A stretch of 17,709 nucleotides of DNA from Christensenella sp. (GTDB lineage: Bacteria; Bacillota; Clostridia; Christensenellales; Maliibacteriaceae): contig JAHZHV010000214.1 in assembly GCA_019420085.1 (NCBI GenBank), positions 1 through 17,709 on the forward strand, in the 5' to 3' direction. This document shows, one piece after another, positions 1 to 7,754 of the stretch. The position numbers were made by a program, and so were the translations under genes. The notes beneath the pieces are model-generated. The model did no database searches and had not been told where the DNA came from. It was given only the letters and a program-made list of their open reading frames with translations. Within the stretch, counting starts at the first letter, position 1. The number at the start of each line of letters is the position of its first letter.

Positions 1-971
1 CCGTTATGGAAATGAGTCACCGCGGCAAGCCGTTCATGCAGATCATGGATAACTGCCAGAATCTTCTGCGCGAGCTGATGCACATTCCCGATGATTACGA
101 GGTGCTCTTTGTGCAGGGCGGCGCATCCATGCAGTTTGCAATGATTCCGCTGAACCTGATGACGACCGGGGCAGCCACATACATCGACAGCGGCAACTTT
201 GCGCATAATGCGCTTGTGGAAGCGCAGCGCTATGGCCGCGTGGACGTGCTGGCCTCTTCTCGCGAGGACACCTATCGTTATATTCCTGCCTTTGATACTG
301 CGAAGATTGCAGAGGATTCTTCCTATCTGTACATTACGACCAACAACACGATTTTCGGTACGCGTTATATCGATCTTCCCAAGTGCAGCGTGCCGCTTGT
401 GGCGGATATGTCCAGTAACATTCTGTCTCAGCCCTACGATGTGCGCGACTTTGGCTTGATTTATGCCGGCGTGCAGAAGAATATGGGACCGGCAGGTATG
501 GCGGTTGTCATCGTACGTCGTGATCTGATCGGTCATGCGGGTGAAAACGTGCCCAAAATGCTGAACTTCCAGACATATGCGGATAACAATTCCATGTATA
601 ATACACCTCCGGCGTACACGATCTATATGTGCTCGCTTGTGCTTGAATGGCTCAAGGAAAACGGCGGCGTCGAGGCGATGTATCAAAAGAATGTGGAAAA
701 GGCAAAGATCCTGTATGACTTCCTGGATCAGAGCGAAAAGTTTACGGCGCTTGCGGATCCTGCGTATCGTTCGCTGATGAACGTCACCTTTGTTTCGCCC
801 GATAAGGATACGGACGCGCGCTTTGTGGCTGAGGCGGCCCAGGCTGGTCTTGTAAGCCTGAAGGGTCACCGTATTGCCGGCGGTATGCGTGCCAGCATCT
901 ACAATGCGATGCCGCGCGAGGGCGTGGAAAAACTGGTGAACTTTATGGCCGATTTTGAAAAGACGATTTGA
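1..971 (+). CDS. serC: Phosphoserine aminotransferase, 5' truncated
   Basis: PLP-dependent transaminase that converts 3-phosphohydroxypyruvate and glutamate to phosphoserine and 2-oxoglutarate, the second step of cytoplasmic serine synthesis. The reading frame is already open at the left edge (a Val codon at 3-5), so the true start lies outside. About 322 residues are visible against roughly 360 in the family, so about 40 N-terminal residues are missing. Counting from the Met at position 6, the visible protein opens with the SHRGKPF segment typical of SerC, carries the GGASMQF phosphate/PLP-binding turn near residues 38-44, and has the PLP lysine in VQKNMGPAG (Lys158). The C-terminus RIAGGMRASIYNAMP is also SerC-like. 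The gene is followed after 22 bases by serA, so the two form an operon. The Met at position 6 is internal and not a start. Confidence 0.95.
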   Translation, partial: VMEMSHRGKPFMQIMDNCQNLLRELMHIPDDYEVLFVQGGASMQFAMIPLNLMTTGAATYIDSGNFAHNALVEAQRYGRVDVLASSREDTYRYIPAFDTAKIAEDSSYLYITTNNTIFGTRYIDLPKCSVPLVADMSSNILSQPYDVRDFGLIYAGVQKNMGPAGMAVVIVRRDLIGHAGENVPKMLNFQTYADNNSMYNTPPAYTIYMCSLVLEWLKENGGVEAMYQKNVEKAKILYDFLDQSEKFTALADPAYRSLMNVTFVSPDKDTDARFVAEAAQAGLVSLKGHRIAGGMRASIYNAMPREGVEKLVNFMADFEKTI

Positions 972-993
972 AAAAGCCGAAAGGAAATAGGAT

Positions 994-2163
994 ATGTATC
1001 GCATTACGAAGCTGAATAAAATCGCAAATGTCGTCAACGATTACTTCCCGCAGGAACAGTTCTGCATGGATGAGAACGATCCGCACGGCATTCTGGTGCG
1101 CAGTGCGGATATGCACGGCTACGATAAGGGTGCATCCCTTCTTGCCGTGGCGCGTGCGGGCGCGGGAACAAACAACATTCCCTGCGACGATTATGCAAAA
1201 GAGGGCATTGTGGTGTTCAATACGCCCGGTGCAAATGCAAATGCTGTAAAAGAGCTTGTTCTTGCCGCGATTTTGCTGTCTTCGCGCAAAATTGTCGAGG
1301 GCATTGAGTGGGCAAAGACGCTCAAGGGTCAGGGCGATGCCGTAGGACCGATGATTGAGAAGGGAAAGTCCCGCTTTGCAGGGCAGGAGATTAAGGGCAA
1401 GCGCCTTGGCGTCATTGGTCTTGGTGCAATCGGCGCGATGGTGGCAAACGACGCGCAGAAGCTGGGCATGCAGGTTACCGGCTACGATCCGTTCATCAGC
1501 GTTGAACATGCCTGGGCCCTGTCGCAGGGTATCCGCCGTGAGACGAATCTGGAAAAGCTGGTTTCTCAGAGTGACTATATTACCGTGCATGTGCCGCTTG
1601 TAGCAGGCACCAAGGGAATGTTCAACAAGCAGCTGCTGCATAAAGTCAAGCGCGGTGCGGCGATCATCAATTTCTCCCGCGGCGGTCTGGTTGAGGACGA
1701 GGCGATGCTTTCGGCGCTGTCGATGGGGCGTGTCGGCTGCTATGTAACCGACTTTGCCGATGATACGCTTTTGCAGCAGCCCGGCGTAATTGCAATTCCG
1801 CATCTTGGGGCATCCACTGCGGAGTCTGAAGATAACTGCGCGCATATGGCGGCAGCGCAGCTTGCTGATTATCTGCTCAACGGCAATATTAAAAACAGCG
1901 TCAATTATCCGGATGCAACGCTTGCCAGAACCAGCGCGCACCGCATCACGGTTATGCATCGCAACATCACCAATATGGTTGGACAGATGACGGCGATTCT
2001 GGCGGAAGGCAATCACAATATTACGGATATGATCAATAAGTCCCGCGGCGATGTGGCATATACCATCATTGATACCGATCATGACGTTACCGACGAGGAG
2101 ACGGCACGCCTGCTTGCGATTGACGGTGTCATTCGCGTGCGCAGTCTTGGACGTGTGGAGTAA
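994..2163 (+). CDS. serA: D-3-phosphoglycerate dehydrogenase, short ACT-domain type
   Basis: Oxidises 3-phosphoglycerate to 3-phosphohydroxypyruvate with NAD+, the committed step of serine synthesis. The protein has 389 residues. The D-2-hydroxyacid dehydrogenase core runs to about residue 310, with the NAD-binding turn GLGAIG at 142-147, the catalytic Arg in SRGG (Arg229) and the catalytic His in PHLGAST (His270). A C-terminal ACT-like regulatory domain covers about 316-389, so feedback by serine or another amino acid is possible. The acid of the catalytic triad, usually Glu, appears to be Asp257 in TDFADD. There is no intervening-domain insertion, so this is the short type common in Clostridia. 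AAGGAA at 981-986 stands 7 bases before the ATG. serC lies directly upstream and a strong terminator follows. Confidence 0.95.
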   Translation: MYRITKLNKIANVVNDYFPQEQFCMDENDPHGILVRSADMHGYDKGASLLAVARAGAGTNNIPCDDYAKEGIVVFNTPGANANAVKELVLAAILLSSRKIVEGIEWAKTLKGQGDAVGPMIEKGKSRFAGQEIKGKRLGVIGLGAIGAMVANDAQKLGMQVTGYDPFISVEHAWALSQGIRRETNLEKLVSQSDYITVHVPLVAGTKGMFNKQLLHKVKRGAAIINFSRGGLVEDEAMLSALSMGRVGCYVTDFADDTLLQQPGVIAIPHLGASTAESEDNCAHMAAAQLADYLLNGNIKNSVNYPDATLARTSAHRITVMHRNITNMVGQMTAILAEGNHNITDMINKSRGDVAYTIIDTDHDVTDEETARLLAIDGVIRVRSLGRVE

Positions 2164-2237
2164 CGCTCTGACTGCTGGGATACACAAGGCGCTTTTTGTA
2201 CCTGTCATGCAAAACTGCGCGTTTTGACAGCAGGAAT

Positions 2238-2273
2238 AAAAAGGAGACGGAAAATGCGTTCCGTCTCCTTTTT
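2238..2273. terminator. Bidirectional rho-independent terminator between serA and the DUF1292 gene
   Basis: Arms GGAGACGGAA (2243-2252) and TTCCGTCTCC (2259-2268) pair perfectly around a 6-base loop. They are flanked by five A on the left and five T on the right, so the hairpin works on either strand. It lies between the convergent serA and DUF1292 genes and can end both transcripts. Confidence 0.92.
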
Positions 2274-2293
2274 AATTTCATCACATCGTATTG

Positions 2294-2575
2294 TCAGGAT
2301 TCCATCACTTTGCCAAGCGCCTGATCGATGACGCGTTCGACAAAAGCCCATTCTTCGTCGGATTCAATGGGCAGAAGATTGGAAAGATCGCCGTTTGCCA
2401 CCTGATCCGGGAAGTAGCGTGATGCACTGATGCGGCTTGGATCGGCAGCCTCGGCATAGACCAGATAATGTGCCTTCCATTCATCGCTGAAGAAGGTGAA
2501 GAGTACTTCGCATAAAATGGGCTGTCCGTCGCTGCTTAACAGTTCGAAACGGACGGGTTCTTTGTCATGTTGCAT
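2294..2575 (-). CDS. DUF1292 family protein
   Basis: Small acidic protein of 93 residues with no signal peptide and no membrane segment. The order fits DUF1292: an N-terminal strand (FELLSSDGQPILCEVLFTF), a central segment giving YLVYAEAADPSRI, and a C-terminal acidic stretch LLPIESDEEWAFVERVIDQAL near residues 67-87. The family is widespread in Bacillota, often encoded near Holliday-junction or alanyl-tRNA synthetase genes, and has no established biochemical role. Here it is the distal gene behind a ProB-like kinase, 58 bases after its stop. AAGGAGG at 2585-2591 stands 9 bases before the ATG. The serA-side hairpin terminates it. Family assignment is by sequence pattern only. Confidence 0.75.
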   Translation of the reverse strand: MQHDKEPVRFELLSSDGQPILCEVLFTFFSDEWKAHYLVYAEAADPSRISASRYFPDQVANGDLSNLLPIESDEEWAFVERVIDQALGKVMES

Positions 2576-2633
2576 GACGGCAGGCCTCCTTATCGTTGAT
2601 CAAAACAGGAAGATTAGACAGCGCAATAAATAT

Positions 2634-3470
2634 TCAGCGAACACCAATGATTGTACGCTTGACACTGCCGTCCAGAAGCGCACGGATACCGTGACGGGCA
2701 TGACCGATGATAACGGTTGTGCCGTTTGCAATGGGTTCGCCGAGAAACTCCAATTTGGCCTTGGCGCCGTTTGCACCCGGACGGCTTGCACCGACACAGT
2801 GTGCCTGCATGGCGTGTACGTTTTGCAGCACTTCATCGATGTCTTTACCGCCGATTTCTTCCACAAGCGTGGAAGGATCGTTGACATCTTCATAGATGCC
2901 TTCGACGCTTGTCATAATCAGCAATGTACGCGCATGCATCAGGGATGCTACGACGCTGGCTGTTTCGTCGTTGTCGATGCATTCGACGATATGCGCTTCC
3001 TCCCCGCGGGAATAACGCATTTGAAGCAGTTCCATATGACGGATTTCGGCGTCACTGACGGGGTCATTGTAGTTGATGATCGGGATTGCATTCTGCGCCT
3101 GCGCCCGCTGCAGCAGTTTTTGGATATGTGCCCGCTTTTGCGCATCGTTAAAGTGCTGATGTTCAACCAAAACCTGACGCACGCTGTATTGCGGCGGAAT
3201 AAAGCGGCGATACAGCTCCATCAAAATTGCCTGACCCTGCGCGGCATAGTCGGTTTTTGTAAATTCGTCGTCCTCGCAAAGCGGTGTGCCGCAGCGTTTC
3301 AAATAGTCCAGGCGTCCAATTTCAGTTGCGCCGGAGCTGACCCAGAGCATGCCGGGGCGAAGCTGTGCACCCAGCCGGGAGAAGATGTTGTAGTCGATAT
3401 CCTGTTCCTGACGGCGAATCAGCGCCATGGAGCCGATTTTACCGACCAGTTCGCAGTCAAAGGCGGCCAT
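2634..3470 (-). CDS. Amino-acid kinase family protein, glutamate 5-kinase-like, no PUA domain
   Basis: A 278-residue cytoplasmic kinase of the amino-acid kinase (AAK) fold. ProB-like marks are Lys11 near the N-terminus, VSSGATEIGR at 44-53 (substrate/ATP-binding SSG), IPIINYNDPVSDAEIR at 129-144 (equivalent to the NEND motif of glutamate kinase), ECIDNDE at 163-169, SVEGIYED at 188-195 and GANGAKAKLEFLGEPIANG at 232-250. Glutamate 5-kinases phosphorylate glutamate on the way to proline. This protein lacks the C-terminal PUA domain of many ProB enzymes and no proA is nearby, so the substrate is uncertain (glutamate, another amino acid, or a UMP-kinase-like substrate). AAGGAGAG at 3476-3483 precedes the ATG by 5 bases. 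It is the first gene of an operon with the DUF1292 gene. Confidence 0.75.
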   Translation of the reverse strand: MAAFDCELVGKIGSMALIRRQEQDIDYNIFSRLGAQLRPGMLWVSSGATEIGRLDYLKRCGTPLCEDDEFTKTDYAAQGQAILMELYRRFIPPQYSVRQVLVEHQHFNDAQKRAHIQKLLQRAQAQNAIPIINYNDPVSDAEIRHMELLQMRYSRGEEAHIVECIDNDETASVVASLMHARTLLIMTSVEGIYEDVNDPSTLVEEIGGKDIDEVLQNVHAMQAHCVGASRPGANGAKAKLEFLGEPIANGTTVIIGHARHGIRALLDGSVKRTIIGVR

Positions 3471-3529
3471 GAAAACTCTCCTTCATTGGTTTCCGATGCG
3501 CTGTGCAGCGCGTATACGGGATTTCTTTC

Positions 3530-3558
3530 ATTATACCCGAGTGCGGCGCGCGTTGCAA
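3530..3558 (-). promoter_or_regulatory. Sigma-A promoter of the kinase-DUF1292 operon
   Basis: On the minus strand TTGCAA (3558-3553) is followed after 17 bases by a perfect TATAAT (3535-3530), about 60 bases before the kinase ATG. The -35 box matches consensus at 4 of 6 positions. Confidence 0.65.
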
Positions 3559-3579
3559 TTGCTGCGGGGAAAACGTGCG

Positions 3580-3608
3580 TTGCGCATGCGGCACAACGGT
3601 GATAAAAT
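3580..3608 (+). promoter_or_regulatory. Possible sigma-A promoter of the FAD-dehydrogenase operon
   Basis: TTGCGC (3580-3585), a 17-base spacer, then TAAAAT (3603-3608). The -10 matches 5 of 6 positions, but the -35 only 3 of 6. It would leave an untranslated leader of about 115 bases before the GTG at 3728. It lies just beyond the opposing minus-strand promoter, giving a divergent arrangement. Confidence 0.35.
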
Positions 3609-3710
3609 AAGGAAAAATGCGGGGCAAACAAATAGGGACGGCGCGGTTGTGTACGTTTTTTCCTACTGCGTCCGCAAAAAACAAAATCAGGAAAGCACTT
3701 TTAGAAATAT

Positions 3711-3730
3711 GAGGGGGGATACGCACCGTG
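3711..3730 (+). promoter_or_regulatory. Ribosome binding site fixing a GTG start
   Basis: GAGGGGGG at 3711-3718 stands 9 bases before GTG at 3728-3730. The next codons (Tyr-Asp-Val-Ala-Ile-Ile-Gly) begin the FAD-binding strand at once, and no in-frame ATG gives a full domain, so GTG is the start. Confidence 0.8.
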
Positions 3731-5164
3731 TATGATGTTGCCATCATTGGCTGCGGCGTAATCGGCGCAGCGACGGCCTATGAGCTTTCCCGATATCAGC
3801 TGCGTGTGCTGATTCTGGAAAAGGAAAACGATGTGGCAATGGGTACTTCACGCGCCAATAGTGCCATTATCCATGCCGGATATGACGCGCCGACAGGTAC
3901 GGCAATGGCGCGTTTGAATGTGGAAGGCAATGCGCTGGCAGGCCGGATTGCCGAAGCGCTCGATGTGCCGTTTAAACGAATTGGGTCTCTTGTTGCCGCT
4001 TTTGACGCGCGGGATATGGAGACGATTCACATGCTGTACGAACGCGGTGTGGCCAACGGCGTGCCGGAACTGGCATTGCTGGATGCAGAAAAGACGCGGC
4101 AGATGGAACCGGAGATTGCGCCGAATGTGCTGGGGGCGTTGTATGCGCCAACGGCAGGGGTTATTTGTCCGTGGGAATATACGCTTGCGATGGCGGAAAC
4201 GGCTGTAAAAAACGGCGTGACGCTGGTGCGAAGCGCTGCCGTGGAGCGCATTGCACGCACACAGGCCGGATATTGTCTGACGGCAGCGGCGGGCGAATAT
4301 GAGGCGCGTTTCGTTGTAAATGCGGCAGGCGTGCATGCGGACCGCGTGCATGATATGCTGCTTGAACATGCGTTTACCATCCGTCCTGTTCGCGGTGAAT
4401 ACGATCTTCTGGATAAAAACGAGGGATCGCGTTGCCGTCATGTCGTGTTCCAATGTCCCGGCCCCGAAGGTAAGGGCGTGCTTGTTTCTCCCACGGTGCA
4501 TGGGAATCTGATTGTAGGTCCCAGCGCCGAACCGGTTGAAGATGCGGACGATACGCAGACGACTGCGCCGGTGCTTGCCGCGGTACGCGCGCGTGCGCGC
4601 CGCGCTGTGCCGAATGTCGATCTGCGGCAGGTGATCCGAAACTTTGCCGGCGTGCGTGCCAACAGCGATGTGGATGATTTCATTCTTCTTCAAAACGACG
4701 GATTCATCGATCTTGCGGGAATTAAATCGCCGGGGTTGACCGCGGCGCCGGCCATTGCACGCGAAGCGGCGCGTATGCTGCAGACGGCCGGGTTGGCTTT
4801 GCAGAAAAAAGACAAGTTTATCAATACGCGGCGCCGTGTGCGCTTTGCCCAGCTGGATGAAACGGCGCGCCGTGCGCTTGTGGCAGAGAATCCAGCGTAT
4901 GGGCGTGTCATTTGCCGCTGCAACACGGTGACGCTTGGAGAGATCCTTGACGCACTTGACACGCCGATTCCGCCCGTCTCCGTCGACGGCGTGAAACGCC
5001 GCACAGGCACGGGCATGGGACGCTGCCAGGGTGGTTTCTGCGGTCCGCGTATTGTGGAGATTCTGGCGCAGCATCAAAATGGCGGGGATATGAGCGCCGT
5101 TTTGCAGGACGGCGAGGGAAGCCGGATTTTGACCGGCGCGACCAAGACGGGAGGACGTGCATGA
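3728..5164 (+). CDS. FAD-dependent dehydrogenase with BFD-like Fe-S tail (anaerobic glycerol-3-phosphate dehydrogenase GlpA-like)
   Basis: A 478-residue flavoprotein. The N-terminal DAO-type FAD domain starts with IIGCGVIGAATAYEL (GxGxxG at 8-13) and continues with an EK pair (31-32) and GTSRANSAIIHAGYD at 39-53. The GIKSPGLTAAPAIA segment at 331-344 closes the FAD/substrate site. The C-terminal domain from about residue 390 is a BFD-like [2Fe-2S] domain with Cys396, Cys398, Cys433 and Cys438 (CRCN and CQGGFC). Family members oxidise glycerol-3-phosphate to dihydroxyacetone phosphate and pass electrons on with partner subunits, but related enzymes use 2-hydroxy acids, so the substrate is inferred. 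It is the first gene of a four-gene operon and overlaps the next gene by 4 bases (ATGA). No glycerol kinase is in view. Confidence 0.88.
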   Translation: MYDVAIIGCGVIGAATAYELSRYQLRVLILEKENDVAMGTSRANSAIIHAGYDAPTGTAMARLNVEGNALAGRIAEALDVPFKRIGSLVAAFDARDMETIHMLYERGVANGVPELALLDAEKTRQMEPEIAPNVLGALYAPTAGVICPWEYTLAMAETAVKNGVTLVRSAAVERIARTQAGYCLTAAAGEYEARFVVNAAGVHADRVHDMLLEHAFTIRPVRGEYDLLDKNEGSRCRHVVFQCPGPEGKGVLVSPTVHGNLIVGPSAEPVEDADDTQTTAPVLAAVRARARRAVPNVDLRQVIRNFAGVRANSDVDDFILLQNDGFIDLAGIKSPGLTAAPAIAREAARMLQTAGLALQKKDKFINTRRRVRFAQLDETARRALVAENPAYGRVICRCNTVTLGEILDALDTPIPPVSVDGVKRRTGTGMGRCQGGFCGPRIVEILAQHQNGGDMSAVLQDGEGSRILTGATKTGGRA

Positions 5165-6411
5165 AACAACGCTATGAGCTGATCGTCGTAGGCGGCGGTC
5201 CTGCAGGACTTGCTGCGGCGCTTGCCGCCAGAAAGAATGGACTTTCGGATATTCTGATTGTCGAGCGCGACGCGTTTTTAGGCGGCATTTTGAACCAGTG
5301 TATTCACAGCGGTTTCGGCCTGCATCGTTTCGGGGAAGAGTTGTCCGGGCCGGAATATGCGCAGCGCTTCATTGATGAAGTGGAAAAAACGGATATTGAA
5401 GTGCTGACCGATGCGATGGTGCTTTCCGTCACACCGCAAAAGCAGGTGCATTTGGTATGTCCGCATACGGGGTATCTGTGTCTGCAGGCGGATGCGATTG
5501 TGCTTGCCATGGGCTGCCGCGAACGTACGCGCGGTGCAATTTCCATTCCCGGCACGCGTCCTGCGGGTGTTCTGACGGCGGGTGCGGCGCAGCGGTATAT
5601 CAATATTGAGGGATATATGGTCGGAAAGCGTGTCGTTATCTTAGGTTCGGGTGATATTGGCTTGATTATGGCGCGCCGCATGACGCTGGAGGGCGCGAAA
5701 GTGCTTGCATGCGTGGAAGTTATGCCCTACAGCGGCGGGCTGACACGCAATAAAGTACAGTGCCTGGATGATTTTGGGATTCCTCTGTATTTGTCGCATA
5801 CGATTACGCAGATTCATGGCCGCGGCCGTGTCAGCGGCGTTACGGTCAGCCGCGTGGATGAGAACCGTTGCCCCATCCCGGGTACGCAGATGGAATTTGA
5901 CTGTGACACGGTGCTTTTGTCCGTCGGGCTGATTCCGGAAAATGAGCTGTCGCGTCAGGCGGGTGTGCTGCTTGATGCCGCGACAAACGGCGCCGTAGTG
6001 GACGAGACGCTGCAGACAGGGGTGCCGGGCGTGTTTGCCTGTGGGAACGTATTGCATGTGCACGATCTTGTCGACTATGTTTCCGAAGAAGCCGAGCGAG
6101 CCGGACGTGCAGCGGCGGCGTTTGTGCGCGGAGAGCGGGCGGACGGCGCAGTGTTGGAAATTCACGCCGGGCAGAACGTCGGTTATGCTGTGCCCCAGCG
6201 CGTGCATGCGGATGCCGACGGCGTGCAGGTGTTTTTCCGTGTGCGGCGCGTCTTTGACAAAAGCCGCATTGAGGGCACAAGCGGTGATACGCTGATCGCT
6301 TCATTTAACCGGCCGTACATGGCGCCGGGCGAGATGGAGCGCATTACCATCCCGCGCGTGCTGCTGCAAAAGGCGCAGGGCACGCTGACGGTGACGGCAA
6401 AGGAGGCCTGA
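5161..6411 (+). CDS. NAD(P)/FAD-dependent oxidoreductase, partner of the GlpA-like protein
   Basis: A 416-residue pyridine-nucleotide-disulfide-type flavoprotein without the redox disulfide. FAD-binding GGGPAGLAAA lies at 11-20, a conserved GGILNQCIHSGFG segment at 41-53, the VLAMGCRERTRG segment at 114-125, the NAD-binding GSGDIGLIMARR at 162-173 and the second FAD motif TGVPGVFACGN at 286-296. Proteins of this group are encoded next to GlpA-like dehydrogenases and DUF1667 proteins and probably transfer electrons between the dehydrogenase flavin and a nucleotide or other carrier. Translation is coupled to the upstream gene through the ATGA overlap, with GGGAGG at 5149-5154 inside the upstream gene. 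The DUF1667 gene follows 8 bases later. The electron acceptor cannot be told from the sequence. Confidence 0.88.
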   Translation: MKQRYELIVVGGGPAGLAAALAARKNGLSDILIVERDAFLGGILNQCIHSGFGLHRFGEELSGPEYAQRFIDEVEKTDIEVLTDAMVLSVTPQKQVHLVCPHTGYLCLQADAIVLAMGCRERTRGAISIPGTRPAGVLTAGAAQRYINIEGYMVGKRVVILGSGDIGLIMARRMTLEGAKVLACVEVMPYSGGLTRNKVQCLDDFGIPLYLSHTITQIHGRGRVSGVTVSRVDENRCPIPGTQMEFDCDTVLLSVGLIPENELSRQAGVLLDAATNGAVVDETLQTGVPGVFACGNVLHVHDLVDYVSEEAERAGRAAAAFVRGERADGAVLEIHAGQNVGYAVPQRVHADADGVQVFFRVRRVFDKSRIEGTSGDTLIASFNRPYMAPGEMERITIPRVLLQKAQGTLTVTAKEA

Positions 6412-6419
6412 GAAAGACG

Positions 6420-6773
6420 ATGAAACAGTTTATCTGCATTGGCTGTCCGCGTGGCTGCCATGTGCAAATTGACGAACAGACGCTGCAAACCACGGGCAAT
6501 GCCTGTCCGCGCGGCGCGGAATATGTGCGCGGGGAGCTGACGCATCCGTCGCGTATGCTCACGGGGACTGTGGCCATTCGCGGCGCGGCGATTGCCTGCT
6601 GTCCGGTGCGCACGGATCGCGCCATTGCAAAAGACCGGCTGCTGGAGGCGGCGCATGCGCTGGATACGCTGTGCATTGAGGCGCCTGTGCATGTCGGCGA
6701 CGTCGTGTGCGAGGACTTTCTGGGCACGGGCGCAAATTTGATTGCAACGCGGTCGCTTGCGCGGCAGGTATAA
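6420..6773 (+). CDS. DUF1667 domain protein, cysteine-rich redox partner
   Basis: A 117-residue protein that begins with a cysteine cluster CIGCPRGC (Cys6, Cys9, Cys13) followed by ACPRG (Cys28). This four-cysteine pattern suits an Fe-S cluster or metal site. The rest fits DUF1667: an EYVRGELTHPSRMLTGTV segment at 34-51, PVRTDRAIAKDRL at 61-73 and a terminal VHVGDVVCEDFLGTGANLIATRSL at 90-113. The family has no proven activity of its own but is regularly encoded after GlpA-like and FAD/NAD oxidoreductases and is thought to be a third electron-transfer subunit. AGGAGG at 6401-6406 lies 13 bases upstream, inside the end of the preceding gene. Its stop (TAA 6771-6773) is 17 bases before the TIM-barrel gene. 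Confidence 0.88.
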   Translation: MKQFICIGCPRGCHVQIDEQTLQTTGNACPRGAEYVRGELTHPSRMLTGTVAIRGAAIACCPVRTDRAIAKDRLLEAAHALDTLCIEAPVHVGDVVCEDFLGTGANLIATRSLARQV

Positions 6774-6790
6774 TAAGGACGGGTGAAGCG

Positions 6791-7621
6791 ATGCGATATG
6801 GTGTGAATACGACATTTGCGCATGAAACGCCGCAGGATTGGGCGCGTGGATTGCATCAGGCGGGTTATCGCGCCAGCAGGTTTCCCGTATCATGGCGCAC
6901 GCCGCTTAAACTTGTGGACGAATATGTCGCTGCAGCAAGGGAATTTGATATTTTAATTGCCGAAGTTGGCGTGTGGAATTCGCCGCATGCAAGCGATGCG
7001 GCGGCGGCGCGTCAGGCAAAGGAGGATCTTTTTTCAGCGCTGGAGTTTGCCGATTATGTCGGGGCGCGCTGCTGCGTCAACATTTCCGGCGCGGCAGGTC
7101 CGGTGTGGAACCTGTGCTATCGGGAAAACTATGATCCTGCATTATATGAAAAAAACGTATTGCTGGTACAGGCGTTGCTGGATCGCGTTCAGCCAAAGCA
7201 TACGTTCTTTACATTGGAGCCAATGCAGTGGATGCTGCCCGATTCACCGCAGCAGTATCTGCAATTTTTGCGCGATGTGGATCGGCCGCGTTTCGGCGTG
7301 CATATGGATGCCACCAATTTTATCAATAGTCCGCGCACGTTTGTAGAATTTGACGACGTTGTCGATCAAAGCTTTGACCTTCTGGGGCCGTATATCAAAA
7401 GCTGCCATGTCAAAGACTGCTGCCTGGACGAGACGCGGTATTCCTTCTGTGTTCATGAAGTGCCCTGCGGCGACGGTGTGCTTGATGTCGGGCATGTGCT
7501 TGACCGCATTGCGGCGCTGGATGACGATATGCCGGTGCTGTTTGAACATTTGAAGGAGCCTGCGCAGTTTGCGCGCTGCCTTGCGCATGTGAAAAAAATC
7601 CGTCCGATGTACGGAGTGTGA
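6791..7621 (+). CDS. Sugar phosphate isomerase/epimerase, TIM barrel of the xylose-isomerase-like (AP endonuclease 2) family
   Basis: A 276-residue protein with the alternating strand and helix pattern of a (beta/alpha)8 barrel. The four likely metal/substrate residues of this superfamily are visible: Glu143 in TLEP, Asp173 in HMDATN, His206 in SCHVKD and Glu252 in LFEHL. Family members isomerise or epimerise sugars, sugar phosphates, inosose or hydroxypyruvate, usually with Mn2+ or Mg2+. The substrate here is unknown. The open frame extends upstream into the DUF1667 gene, but the ATG at 6791 with AAGGACGGG (6775-6783) 7 bases before it, and the immediate MRYGVNTTFA first strand, mark the start. 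It closes the FAD-dehydrogenase operon, which suggests it interconverts a substrate or product of the dehydrogenase. No terminator is evident after it. Confidence 0.85.
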   Translation: MRYGVNTTFAHETPQDWARGLHQAGYRASRFPVSWRTPLKLVDEYVAAAREFDILIAEVGVWNSPHASDAAAARQAKEDLFSALEFADYVGARCCVNISGAAGPVWNLCYRENYDPALYEKNVLLVQALLDRVQPKHTFFTLEPMQWMLPDSPQQYLQFLRDVDRPRFGVHMDATNFINSPRTFVEFDDVVDQSFDLLGPYIKSCHVKDCCLDETRYSFCVHEVPCGDGVLDVGHVLDRIAALDDDMPVLFEHLKEPAQFARCLAHVKKIRPMYGV

Positions 7622-7639
7622 TTTTGACAGGCAGTGCAA

Positions 7640-7668
7640 TTGAAAACCGCACAATTTGTACTTGCAAT
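7640..7668 (+). promoter_or_regulatory. Weak candidate promoter for the surface-protein gene
   Basis: TTGAAA (7640-7645), a 17-base spacer, then TGCAAT (7663-7668). The -35 matches 5 of 6 and the -10 4 of 6. The rest of the 133-base gap 7622-7754 shows no terminator and no convincing riboswitch. Confidence 0.25.
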
Positions 7669-7754
7669 CGATATATCCGGCGGGTAAGCTATAGGGGTAG
7701 CGCGGACGTGTATTTGTCTTTGCTAAGATGTATGTTCGGAGGATTGTACAAAAA

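Noticed and set aside
943..2208. Long open frame on the minus strand opposite serA
   Set aside because: It is antisense to a clear SerA coding sequence, has no ribosome site and no recognisable protein features.
2200..2230. Hairpin CTGTC/AAAAC with GTTTT/GACAG after serA
   Set aside because: The stem is interrupted and not followed by a T-run. The true terminator is just downstream at 2238-2273.
2496..3602. Long plus-strand open frame opposite the ProB-like kinase
   Set aside because: The minus-strand kinase has conserved motifs, promoter and ribosome site. The plus-strand frame is a codon-bias shadow.
3848..5077. Long minus-strand open frame opposite the GlpA-like gene
   Set aside because: Arginine- and histidine-rich translation typical of a shadow frame. 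No start signals.
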